Of a stretch of 40,337 nucleotides of DNA, positions 22,596-29,345 are shown in pieces (position 1 is the first letter of the stretch; each line of letters begins with the position of its first letter). The stretch is from contig UQVO01000015.1 of assembly GCA_900544575.1 (NCBI GenBank), positions 1 through 40,337 of the forward strand, in the 5' to 3' direction. The stretch comes from an uncultured Eubacteriales bacterium (GTDB lineage: Bacteria; Bacillota; Clostridia; Christensenellales; CAG-917). The position numbers and the translations under genes were made by a program. Below the pieces are notes generated by a model, which searched no databases, was not told the origin of the DNA, and was given only the letters and a program-made list of their open reading frames with translations.

Positions 22596-23849
22596 ATGGA
22601 CGGTTTTCAGAAGGAACTGCATTGCAGCTTCTGCGGTAAGAGCGACAGCGAAGTCGAAAAAATAATAGTCGGTCCCAACCGGATGACCATTTGCAACGAG
22701 TGCATCGAACAGTGCGCCCATCTGCTTGCGAAAGAGTCTGTGTCCGGAACGGGGAACGGCGTTTCGCTGTACACTCCGCAGCAAATCAAAGCTAAACTCG
22801 ACGAGTATATCATCGGACAGGACAGCGCCAAAAAAGTGTTGAGCGTCGCGGTGTACAACCATTACAAGCGCATCAACAGGCTTGCGGGCGGTGACGACGG
22901 CGTGGTGCTCGAAAAGAGCAACGTGCTTTTGCTCGGACCTACGGGGTCGGGCAAGACCTTGCTTGCCAAGACGCTGGCGCAGATTCTCAACGTACCTTTC
23001 GCTGTTGCGGACGCCACCACGCTCACGGAAGCGGGCTACGTCGGCGAAGACGTCGAGAATATTCTGCTCAAACTCATTCAGGCGGCGGACGGCGACATCC
23101 GCAAGGCTCAGGTGGGCATAATCTACATCGACGAGATAGACAAGATAGCGCGCAAGGGCGAGAATGTGTCCATTACGCGCGACGTCAGCGGCGAGGGCGT
23201 GCAGCAGGCATTGCTCAAAATCATCGAAGGCACCGTCGCAAACGTGCCTCCGCAGGGCGGCAGAAAGCATCCCAACCAGGAGTGCTATCAGATAGACACC
23301 ACCAACATTCTCTTCCTCTGCGGCGGAGCGTTTGTGGATTTGGACAAAATCGTCGACCAGCGCAAAGACAGCTCCAAGCTCGGTTTCGGCGCGGCAGTGA
23401 AAGGGACGAAGAATTACCGCTATGACGAACTCATTGCTGAGTTGCAGCCCGCCGACCTCATCAAATACGGTCTTATACCCGAATTCGTCGGCAGAGTCCC
23501 GATTGTCGTGGGACTGAACGCCTTGGACGAAGACGCGCTGGTGAAAATACTTTCCGAACCGAAAAACGCGCTTGTCAAGCAGTATCAGCTGCAATTCAAA
23601 CTGGACGGCGCGGAGCTGGAATTCGAGCCTGCGGCGCTGCGCGCAATCGCGGAAAAAGCAATCAAGCTCAATACCGGAGCGCGCGGACTGCGTTCCATAG
23701 TGGAAGACATTCTGCTTGACCTGATGTACGAACTTCCTTCGGACAACACGATAGAGAAGGTCGTCGTCGTGCCCGAATGCGTGACGGAGAAGGCGCGCCC
23801 GCGCATAATCCGCCGTATGGACGCTTCGTCCGTGCAGACTGCGAGCTGA
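22596..23849 (+). CDS. clpX: ATP-dependent Clp protease ATPase subunit ClpX
   Basis: 417 residues. AAA+ unfoldase partner of ClpP. N-terminal zinc-binding domain with four cysteines (CSFCG and CNECIEQC), Walker [16 protein letters not shown], Walker [12 protein letters not shown], sensor regions, a C-terminal [10 protein letters not shown] (sensor 2 Arg) and the small domain. I chose ATG 22596, with AAGAGGCG before it, over a GTG at 22578 that overlaps the clpP stop. Bacillus has lon genes between clpX and engB; here that place holds a terminator and a REP-like hairpin. Confidence 0.96.
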   Translation: MDGFQKELHCSFCGKSDSEVEKIIVGPNRMTICNECIEQCAHLLAKESVSGTGNGVSLYTPQQIKAKLDEYIIGQDSAKKVLSVAVYNHYKRINRLAGGDDGVVLEKSNVLLLGPTGSGKTLLAKTLAQILNVPFAVADATTLTEAGYVGEDVENILLKLIQAADGDIRKAQVGIIYIDEIDKIARKGENVSITRDVSGEGVQQALLKIIEGTVANVPPQGGRKHPNQECYQIDTTNILFLCGGAFVDLDKIVDQRKDSSKLGFGAAVKGTKNYRYDELIAELQPADLIKYGLIPEFVGRVPIVVGLNALDEDALVKILSEPKNALVKQYQLQFKLDGAELEFEPAALRAIAEKAIKLNTGARGLRSIVEDILLDLMYELPSDNTIEKVVVVPECVTEKARPRIIRRMDASSVQTAS

Positions 23850-23875
23850 CGAGGCAAATCACGGCCAATCACGAA

Positions 23876-23902
23876 AACGCACGGTATGTCCGTGCGTTTT
23901 TT
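23876..23902 (+). terminator. Terminator after clpX
   Basis: AACGCACGG (23876-23884) pairs with CCGTGCGTT (23890-23898) around TATGT, followed by TTTT. Confidence 0.92.
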
Positions 23903-23975
23903 GTGTGGAAGGTGTTTTGCACCGCTGAACACTTCGGAATCGGAAGTCGGGGCATTTGGGGACGTGTAGGACGGG

Positions 23976-24041
23976 TTGGACAAATGGGGACGGGGTTGTT
24001 TTGTCCAATTTCTAGACATTTTAACCCCGTCCCTATTTGTC
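23976..24041. repeat. REP-like palindromic element (RAYT-type GGGGACGGGG motif)
   Basis: GACAAATGGGGACGGGGTT (23979-23997) and AACCCCGTCCCTATTTGTC (24023-24041) are complementary at 18 of 19 positions, with a 25-nt loop. A second, competing stem pairs TTGGACAAA (23976-23984) with TTTGTCCAA (24000-24008). A partial echo of the motif lies just upstream near 23955-23975. This kind of GGGGACGGGGTT palindrome is familiar from repeats mobilised by Y1/RAYT transposases; no transposase is in the window. Confidence 0.75.
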
Positions 24042-24224
24042 TAAGGCGTGATTGCGGGCGTTTGCTTGCAATAATCGGCATTTTGGATTAAAATCCGAAT
24101 TGCACAAGACGCGGAGCACACCGCGAAAGCAAGGCGCGCGTCGCCGCGCACCGTTGCCGTCCGTCGTCGGAATATAATGCCGAAACTTCTGCCGACGGCA
24201 AGTGTCCGAAAGGAGATTTGGAAT

Positions 24225-24821
24225 ATGATAATCAAAAATGCGGAATTTCTGACTTCGGTTGCCGATTCGGGCAAGCTGCCGGATTTCGGCGCGCCCGAAA
24301 TTGCCTTTGCGGGCAAATCCAACGTCGGGAAGTCGTCTTTTATAAATTTTCTTACGGGCAATGGCAAACTGGCGCGCACTTCGGGCGACCCGGGCAGGAC
24401 GCGCCTTCTGAACTTTTTCGGCATAAACGGCAGGGAAATCGTGTTTGTTGACCTTCCCGGGTACGGATTTGCCAAGGTGGCGAAGACGGAAAAGGCGAAG
24501 TGGGGTGCAATGATTGAGGGCTATCTCACGGGCAGCGCAAACCTGAAAAACGTGTTCGTGCTGCTCGACGTCAGGCACGAGCCGACCGCCGACGACAAAA
24601 TGCTGCTGAACTTTTTGTATCATTACAACATCCCCTTCACGGTCATCGCGACCAAATGCGACAAGCTGTCCCGCGCGCAACTGACGAAGCGCAGAGCGGA
24701 GATTGCCTCTTCGGTCGGCGTCGGGACGGGGAACGTGTATATGATTTCGGCTCTCAAAAAGACGGGCAAGGAGGAAATCCTGGCAAGGCTGGAAGCGTTG
24801 CTTGCGCCCGTGTCGGAGTGA
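24225..24821 (+). CDS. engB: Ribosome biogenesis GTPase EngB/YsxC
   Basis: 198 residues. Small GTPase needed for 50S assembly. G1 GKSNVGKSS near residue 35, the switch-I region with GDPGRT, G3 DLPGYGFAKV, G4 TKCDKL and a G5-like ISALKKTG. I chose ATG 24225 with AAAGGAG before it; the frame extends 48 nt further upstream but lacks a site there. It follows clpX as in many Bacillota, here with its own leader. A hairpin and a terminator follow. Confidence 0.95.
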   Translation: MIIKNAEFLTSVADSGKLPDFGAPEIAFAGKSNVGKSSFINFLTGNGKLARTSGDPGRTRLLNFFGINGREIVFVDLPGYGFAKVAKTEKAKWGAMIEGYLTGSANLKNVFVLLDVRHEPTADDKMLLNFLYHYNIPFTVIATKCDKLSRAQLTKRRAEIASSVGVGTGNVYMISALKKTGKEEILARLEALLAPVSE

Positions 24822-24913
24822 GCCCGTCCGCGGAGCGGGCAGTCTGCCGCCGACCGTCGCTTTGAAAATCGGAAGAGTATGCGGGTGTGAAATTCCCGTG
24901 TGTACGTATTCCG

Positions 24914-24940
24914 AACGCCCGACAAGGGCGTTTTCTTTTT
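24914..24940 (+). terminator. Terminator after engB
   Basis: AACGCCC (24914-24920) pairs with GGGCGTT (24926-24932) around GACAA, followed by TTCTTTTT. Confidence 0.88.
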
Positions 24941-24956
24941 GCGATTTTTGAGAGAG

Positions 24957-25012
24957 TATTCTCTAAAACGCCGAAAAGTATTATACTTTACGTCGATTTT
25001 AAGAATAGTTTT
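24957..25012. repeat. Dispersed palindromic repeat, copy B
   Basis: Arms ATTCTCTAAAA (24958-24968) and TTTTAAGAAT (24997-25006) surround the perfect palindrome AAAGTATTATACTTT (24975-24989), which is identical to the core of copy A at 2749-2763. The similarity to copy A continues for roughly 15 bp past the right arm. Confidence 0.72.
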
Positions 25013-25030
25013 GTGCATTTTCCGCGCGTT

Positions 25031-25072
25031 TTCTTTGTAGAACAAAGAACCGCTCCCTTTCGTGGAAGCGGT
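25031..25072 (-). terminator. Terminator of the metallophosphoesterase gene
   Basis: On the minus strand ACCGCTTCC (25072-25064) pairs with GGGAGCGGT (25057-25049), with wobble pairs, and TCTTTGTTCT follows. The tail is itself half of a small TTCTTTGT/ACAAAGAA hairpin. Confidence 0.65.
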
Positions 25073-25195
25073 CTGCAAAAGCGGTGTAAATCGGTCCGTG
25101 TGGGCGGGCGGTGCCGACGGGCGTGGACGGTCGGTGCCGCGCGACGGCGGGAAATGTCTGCGGGCGGTGTTTTTGTGAGCTCTGCGCCGCCTCGT

Positions 25196-25885
25196 TCAGA
25201 AAATCCGCACGGGCGTATTGTTGACCAGGTCGCAGGAGGTCAGATAATAGTCGGCGTCGTTTTTGCGCACCACGGGCGTTACGCGCGCATTTTTTCCGTG
25301 CAGGTGCCCGTATGTCACCGTTCTTACTCCGTATTTTTCCAAAAGGGCGGTGACTTCGCTGTCGCCGTATTTTGCGTCGAAGGGCGGATAATGGAGCATC
25401 GCTATGACGACGTCGTCCTCCGTTTTCGTTTTTTCGGCGCATTTCAGGGAGAGTTCCAGCCGCAGAAGTTCGCGTCTGTAAATTTTGAGGTCGTGTTCCG
25501 ACGAATCTTCCGACGGAAGATTCCATCCGCGCGTGCCCGTGATGAGATATTTCCCTCTGCGCAGGCAGTTGTTCTGAACGAAGCCGAAGGACGGAAATGC
25601 CGCCTGCATTTTGCCGAGAGAGGTCCAATAGTAGTCGTGATTGCCTTTCACGACGACTTTTTGTCCCGGCAATTCCGCGACCGCGGCGTAGTCGGGCGCG
25701 GCTTCTTCTATCGTCAGTCCCCAGGACATATCGCCGCCCAGCAGCACCAGGTCGTCTTCGCCGATGAGCGAAAGCCAATTCTCGCGCACGCGCTCGAAAT
25801 GGTTGAGCCATCCGTCGCCGAATATGTCCATAGGTTTGCCGACGGCGGAGGAGAGATGCAAATCGCTTATCGCAAAGACTTTCAT
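25196..25885 (-). CDS. Calcineurin-like metallophosphoesterase
   Basis: 229 residues. Two-metal phosphohydrolase fold with every motif in place: ISDLHL (DxH) at the start, LGGDMSWG (GD), VKGNHDYYW (GNHD), MLHYPP (H) and TYGHLHGKN (GHxH). The family of small cytoplasmic predicted phosphohydrolases includes enzymes acting on nucleotides, phosphoproteins and phospholipids, so the substrate is open. No signal peptide. The ATG at 25885 lies 6 nt after a -10 box and has only GAAAG before it, so the mRNA may be leaderless. It is a single-gene transcript converging on engB. Confidence 0.9.
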   Translation of the reverse strand: MKVFAISDLHLSSAVGKPMDIFGDGWLNHFERVRENWLSLIGEDDLVLLGGDMSWGLTIEEAAPDYAAVAELPGQKVVVKGNHDYYWTSLGKMQAAFPSFGFVQNNCLRRGKYLITGTRGWNLPSEDSSEHDLKIYRRELLRLELSLKCAEKTKTEDDVVIAMLHYPPFDAKYGDSEVTALLEKYGVRTVTYGHLHGKNARVTPVVRKNDADYYLTSCDLVNNTPVRIF

Positions 25886-25891
25886 ACTTTC

Positions 25892-25919
25892 ATTTTAACA
25901 TATTTGCGGATTTTGGCAA
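25892..25919 (-). promoter_or_regulatory. Metallophosphoesterase promoter, predicted leaderless
   Basis: On the minus strand TTGCCA (25919-25914), 16-nt spacer, TAAAAT (25897-25892), GAAAGT, then ATG at 25885. Same geometry as the nadD and rqcH promoters. Confidence 0.65.
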
Positions 25920-26145
25920 GGCTGCGGCGCGTGCTTGCGGCCGGGAATATGAAATGCAGAACGCGGAACGGACGGTTGCGGGGTTCGCCGCGATGCCTTG
26001 TGTTTTTCGCCGAAGCGGCGGCGCGGTCTGTGCGCGGGCGTTTCGGGCGCGCCACGCGCATTATACGCCCCGTCGGCGCGTCGGCGGGGAATTTCACTCG
26101 AAAACGCCGCAAAACGCGTCAAAAGGCTTCTCGCGGCGTCAGAAC

Positions 26146-26178
26146 GGGAAAAAGAGGGAAAGCGCGCGGCTTTCCCTC
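26146..26178 (-). terminator. Terminator of the cysteine-rich protein gene
   Basis: On the minus strand GAGGGAAAG (26178-26170) pairs with CTTTCCCTC (26162-26154) around CCGCGCG, and TTTTTCCC follows. Confidence 0.85.
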
Positions 26179-26199
26179 CCGTCCTTTCCTTCTTTCCCG

Positions 26200-26832
26200 C
26201 TATCTGGGGAAGAGAGGCAGGTCGAACACCCCTTGGCACACTTCCTGCGAGAACGCCGTGCAGGGCGGTATCTTGCAGTAGCCGTAAGAGGGGACGAGCA
26301 GGTCGACGTCGGCGAGGACTTTCATCACGACCGTGGTGCACGCGGTGATGGAGAAGGTCGTGCCGCTGACGTAAACCCCGTTGGGGCTTGCCATATTGAC
26401 CGTGGCGGCGAGCTCCACGGGGAAGACGCTGCCCGTCGGCACGCACATCACGATATCCTCGGTCACCGCGACCGTGCCCGTACCCGTGCCCTCGACGCCG
26501 TTGGCGTCGGTGTAGGTGATTTGGACGGGTATCGACACCGTGGCGAGCACTCTGGAAAGCCCCGGCCTGTCGGCGAGGGGAGTGACGGTAAGCGCGGTGA
26601 TGGTACCCTTGCTGGAAGTTGATTTTCCGCTGACGAACGTAAGGGGTTCTGCGGGGGAAGCCGGCGTCAGGTCCGTGAGGGTCACGGAAAGGGTTTCGAG
26701 CGTCATCTGCGAGATGCACGCGTCGAAGACCTTTTTGACCTGAACGCAGACCTTTTCGCAAAGGCCGTTCAACGGATTGCCGCTGATGTTCCCGGGACAT
26801 CTGTCAGCGTTATTCGAGTTGCAAAAAGACAT
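26200..26832 (-). CDS. Cysteine-rich protein, possible spore-coat or exosporium component
   Basis: 210 residues, no signal peptide or membrane span. Ten cysteines, several paired at short spacing (CEKVC, CKIPPC); the N-terminus has NGLCEKVCVQVKKVFDACISQ, the middle is a Thr/Val/Ala-rich beta pattern (TVAVTEDIVMCVPTGSVFPVEL). I recall similar unnamed Clostridia proteins but no assigned function. A very strong AAGGAGGT lies 5 nt before the ATG and the upstream sequence fits a late mother-cell (sigma-K) promoter, which together with the composition suggests a coat or exosporium protein. That role is inference. It is a single-gene transcript, flanked by its own terminator. Confidence 0.82.
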   Translation of the reverse strand: MSFCNSNNADRCPGNISGNPLNGLCEKVCVQVKKVFDACISQMTLETLSVTLTDLTPASPAEPLTFVSGKSTSSKGTITALTVTPLADRPGLSRVLATVSIPVQITYTDANGVEGTGTGTVAVTEDIVMCVPTGSVFPVELAATVNMASPNGVYVSGTTFSITACTTVVMKVLADVDLLVPSYGYCKIPPCTAFSQEVCQGVFDLPLFPR

Positions 26833-26861
26833 CTTTTTACCTCCTTTTTTTGCTTTTGCTG

Positions 26862-26889
26862 TAATATATGTGCTCCCGTAAGCAAAGGT
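26862..26889 (-). promoter_or_regulatory. Sigma-K-like promoter of the cysteine-rich gene
   Basis: On the minus strand AC (26889-26888), exactly 17 nt, then CATATATTA (26870-26862), matching the Bacillus sigma-K form AC-N16/17-CATANNNTA. No sigma-A TTGACA/TATAAT pair with good spacing is present. Confidence 0.55.
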
Positions 26890-27090
26890 GAATTCCGACT
26901 CCCGCGCCGTATTTCGTGATTGCGGAGGATTTTTCGCGGAGCGCAGAATTGCGTCGGAAACCGCCGCTCCGAAGGAGAGGAAAAACGCAAACAGTTAATT
27001 TGTAAACCAATCAAAAAATTGCCGAAATCGGTCGATTTTTGAAAAAATGCACTATTTGGTGGAGATTTTGACGGAAACATTTTTCTTAAA

Positions 27091-27110
27091 AAAGTGGTCA
27101 AAAGTGGTTG
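27091..27110 (+). promoter_or_regulatory. MraZ boxes (tandem AAAGTGG repeats)
   Basis: AAAGTGGTCA and AAAGTGGTTG are exact 10-bp-phased direct repeats, like the AAAGTG-type boxes bound by MraZ in Mollicutes. They overlap the -35 box of mraZ, so MraZ binding should affect its own cluster. A further GTGG lies at 27125-27128. Confidence 0.72.
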
Positions 27111-27136
27111 ACGTCGGGGGAGTTGTGGTTTAGAAT
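27108..27136 (+). promoter_or_regulatory. mraZ / dcw promoter
   Basis: TTGACG (27108-27113), 17-nt spacer, TAGAAT (27131-27136); the ATG at 27156 follows AAGGAGGG. Confidence 0.82.
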
Positions 27137-27155
27137 ACAAACAAGGAGGGCGAAG

Positions 27156-27602
27156 ATGCCGAAATTTTTGCTGGGAAACGCTCGTCATCAGCTTGACGAC
27201 AAAGGAAGGATGCGCATTCCCGCCAAGTTCCGCGAAGGGCTGGGCGGTTCCGCATACATTCTTCCCGGCAGAGCGGGTTGCCTTTTCATCATTCCCGAGG
27301 ATAAGCTCCTCGAAACGGTGAAATCGCTGTCCGGCGGCAATCCTTTCGCCGACACTTCCGACAACGACCTTTTCACCGAGATAGTCGGCAACGGCGATTA
27401 TCTGGAAGAGGACGGACAGGGGAGGGTTCGTCTTTCCAAAGAGCTGGCGAAAGCCGCGGGCATTGTCAAAGACGTCGTGTTCGTCGGCAAGCTCACTTAT
27501 CTCGAAGTGTGGCCGGCGGAAACGTGGGACGAGCGTTACAGCGTGCTCAATCCCGACAACCTTTCCAAGATGATTGACAAACTCAGAAAACTCGGGGTGT
27601 GA
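27156..27602 (+). CDS. mraZ: Transcriptional regulator MraZ
   Basis: 148 residues. Two AbrB-like DNA-binding repeats: NARHQLDDKGRMRIPAKFRE at the N-terminus and the second DGQGRVRLSKELAKAAGI near residue 85, each with the D..GR..(I/L) strand. MraZ forms rings and binds repeated boxes before its own gene; such boxes are present at 27091-27110. First gene of the dcw cluster, with rsmH starting 1 nt after its stop. The ATG has a full AAGGAGGG site; the longer open frame upstream covers the promoter and is not used. Confidence 0.95.
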   Translation: MPKFLLGNARHQLDDKGRMRIPAKFREGLGGSAYILPGRAGCLFIIPEDKLLETVKSLSGGNPFADTSDNDLFTEIVGNGDYLEEDGQGRVRLSKELAKAAGIVKDVVFVGKLTYLEVWPAETWDERYSVLNPDNLSKMIDKLRKLGV

Positions 27603-27603
27603 G

Positions 27604-28569
27604 ATGGAATTTTCTCACAAGCCCGTTATGCTCGGCGAATGCATAGAAGCGCTCCGCATCAGACCCGACGGAATTTATCTCGACGGCACTATGGGAGGCG
27701 GAGGACACTCTCTTGCGATAGCCGAAAGACTGACGGCAGGCGGAAGGCTCATCGCCGTCGACCGTGACGAAGACGCACACAAGGCGGCTCGGGAGCGGTT
27801 GAAAGAGTACCTTGACAGAGTGACGTTCGTCCGCGACGATTTCAAAAACGCGTGTGCGGACCTGGACGAAATGGGCGTGGGCGCGCTGGACGGCGTGCTG
27901 CTCGACCTCGGAGTGTCGTCCTGGCAGCTCGACTCCGCCGAACGCGGGTTCAGCTACACGAAGGACGCGCCTCTCGATATGCGTATGGACCGCAGACAGC
28001 GGCTCGGCGCGTACGAGGTGGTGAACGGATATTCCGAGCGCGAACTTGCCGCGGTATTCCGTGATTACGGAGAGGAAAAACTCGCGGGAAAGATAGCGGC
28101 GCGCATCGTCAGGGAACGCGAAAAGCGTCCCGTCGAAACCACGATGCAGCTTTCGGACCTTGTCGCGGCGTGTTATCCCGCGGCGACGCGCTACAAATTC
28201 GGTCATCCCGCAAAGCGCGTGTTCCAGGCGATACGCATCGAAGTCAACGGCGAGCTGGAAGGACTGGGGGAGAGCGTGCAGGCGCTGGCGCGGCGGCTTG
28301 CTCCCGGAGGAAGAATGGCGGTGCTCACCTTCCATTCCCTCGAAGACAGAATAGTAAAAAACGCGTTCAGGGAGATGAACCTGTCCTGCACCTGTCCGCC
28401 GGATTTCCCGGTGTGCGTGTGCGGAAAGGTGAAGGAAGTCGAACTCGTGAACGCGAAACCGATAACGGCGTCCGCCGCCGAGCTTGCGGAAAATCCGCGG
28501 GCGGAAAGTGCGAAACTGAGAATAATCGAAAGGCTCGAAACAGAGGGTCGGAAGACGAAAGAGAGGTGA
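27604..28569 (+). CDS. rsmH: 16S rRNA (cytosine-1402-N4)-methyltransferase RsmH
   Basis: 321 residues. SAM-dependent enzyme modifying C1402 in the ribosomal P site. Motifs: HKPVMLGECIEAL, YLDGTMGGGGHS (SAM loop), IAVDRDEDA, GVLLDLGVSSWQLDSAERGFSY (usually SSPQLD), DMRMD, HPAKRVFQAIRIEVN and LTFHSLEDRIVKNAF. Four cysteines near the C-terminus (CTCPPDFPVCVCG) are typical of many Bacillota members. Coupled to mraZ, with the FtsL-like gene starting 5 nt after its stop. Confidence 0.95.
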   Translation: MEFSHKPVMLGECIEALRIRPDGIYLDGTMGGGGHSLAIAERLTAGGRLIAVDRDEDAHKAARERLKEYLDRVTFVRDDFKNACADLDEMGVGALDGVLLDLGVSSWQLDSAERGFSYTKDAPLDMRMDRRQRLGAYEVVNGYSERELAAVFRDYGEEKLAGKIAARIVREREKRPVETTMQLSDLVAACYPAATRYKFGHPAKRVFQAIRIEVNGELEGLGESVQALARRLAPGGRMAVLTFHSLEDRIVKNAFREMNLSCTCPPDFPVCVCGKVKEVELVNAKPITASAAELAENPRAESAKLRIIERLETEGRKTKER

Positions 28570-28574
28570 AAGTT

Positions 28575-29345
28575 ATGGCGATTACACTCGACGAATTGCT
28601 GGGAAGGAACAGAGGCGGTGCAAACGAACCCGCTTCGGTGGACAGTTTCCCGTCCTACGACGCCTACACGGCGCGCCGCACAGAAAACGGCTCTCCCGCC
28701 GGCTACGACAGACCTGCCTATAACTACGACTTCCGGACCCGTCCCTACGAGGCCCCCCGTTCGGTGGAGTCGGCGAGAGCATACGAAGCGTCCCGCCCTT
28801 ACGAAGCTCCGAGAGTGGACGAGTACAGACCCGTTGATTATTCCACCGCGTTCGACCGCAGAGCGGCCTCTCCCCGCGAAAGCTATGCGCCCGAAACCGG
28901 TTATGCGCCGTATCCCGAAGACGTGCGTCCCGCAAGACGCGAAGACGCGGCGCGCGGCGGTCTTTACGAATTCACGGTCAACGACGCGGAACGCGCTTCC
29001 AGCGAAGACCTTTACAACAGACTGTCGGGGGTTTCTCCTTCCGCGCAGTCGGCGCAGAGGGAAAGAGCGGCGCGCGAAAGCTATGCCGAAAATTATGCCG
29101 AGAAATACCGCGCGGCAAACAAGGCGCGCAAGCGTCCCAGGCTCGGCATCAAGGCGAAACTGCTCATTGCGGCGTACGTCGCCGTGGTGGTGATAGTTTC
29201 CGTGCTCATCATCGTCAACGCCAAACCCCTCAACGACGGTACGGCTGCCGTTCCTTCCTCGTCCGTTACGGCGCTTGCGGAGGACGGCGCGAATAATCAG
29301 AACCTTTCCCAAATAGAATTTGGGTATGAGGTTCCCGAAATCTGA
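28575..29345 (+). CDS. FtsL-position single-span membrane protein with long Tyr/Pro/Arg-rich cytoplasmic arm
   Basis: 256 residues, twice the size of usual FtsL (~120). It occupies the ftsL slot between rsmH and the division PBP. Residues 1-~190 are low-complexity, rich in Tyr, Arg, Pro, Ala and Glu with PYEAP/YEASRPYEAP-like repeats; a single span (AKLLIAAYVAVVVIVSVLII) near residues 196-216 follows a basic KARKRPR segment, leaving only ~40 residues outside. The normal FtsL coiled coil outside the membrane is missing. Orthology is therefore by position and topology only. SD AGAGAGGTG precedes the ATG. It overlaps the PBP gene by 20 nt. Confidence 0.82.
   Translation: MAITLDELLGRNRGGANEPASVDSFPSYDAYTARRTENGSPAGYDRPAYNYDFRTRPYEAPRSVESARAYEASRPYEAPRVDEYRPVDYSTAFDRRAASPRESYAPETGYAPYPEDVRPARREDAARGGLYEFTVNDAERASSEDLYNRLSGVSPSAQSAQRERAARESYAENYAEKYRAANKARKRPRLGIKAKLLIAAYVAVVVIVSVLIIVNAKPLNDGTAAVPSSSVTALAEDGANNQNLSQIEFGYEVPEI
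29308..29324 (+). promoter_or_regulatory. Hairpin directly before the PBP start codon
   Basis: CCCAAAT (29308-29314) and ATTTGGG (29318-29324) form a perfect 7-bp stem with an AGA loop, ending 1 nt before the ATG at 29326. It covers the place where a Shine-Dalgarno would be; none is present. It lies in the last codons of the FtsL-like gene. Confidence 0.55.

Larger units (their letters stand above)
23850..24224. other. Gene-free stretch between clpX and engB
   Basis: Holds the clpX terminator (23876-23902), a REP-like palindromic element (23976-24041) and the engB leader. A TATAAT at 24173-24178 lies 46 nt before the engB ATG but its best -35 (TTGCCG, 24154-24159) is only 13 nt away, so the engB promoter is uncertain. 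No protein gene is supported. Confidence 0.75.
24822..25195. other. Gene-free stretch between engB and the metallophosphoesterase gene
   Basis: Contains in order: a GCCCG/CGGGC hairpin at the engB stop, a 3'-UTR hairpin (CGGAA 24870-24874 with TTCCG 24909-24913, inner CGGG/CCCG), the engB terminator, repeat copy B, a TTCTTTGT/ACAAAGAA hairpin and the minus-strand terminator at 25049-25072. The rest (25073-25195) shows nothing I can name. Confidence 0.75.
25886..26199. other. Gene-free stretch between the metallophosphoesterase and the cysteine-rich gene
   Basis: Holds the metallophosphoesterase promoter (25892-25919) and the terminator of the downstream minus-strand gene (26146-26178). Between them (25920-26145) is GC-rich sequence with open frames but no ribosome sites or recognisable product; I see nothing else in it. 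Confidence 0.7.
26833..27155. other. Divergent intergenic region before the dcw cluster
   Basis: Contains the sigma-K-like promoter (-), MraZ boxes and the mraZ promoter (+). In between, 27011-27042 is an imperfect palindrome with TCAAAAA and TTTTTGA ends and an AAATCG-GT-CGATTT centre (27025-27038), which could be an operator. No gene seen. Confidence 0.65.

Noticed and set aside
24868..24915. GGGTGTGAAATTCCCGTG segment resembling part of an FMN riboswitch
   Set aside because: Only one RFN-like segment is present, inside a simple hairpin in the engB 3' region; the other conserved segments and a downstream flavin gene are missing.
25882..26800. Arg-rich open frames on both strands around the cysteine-rich gene
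   Set aside because: They overlap a gene with a perfect ribosome site and its own terminator, and have no ribosome sites themselves.
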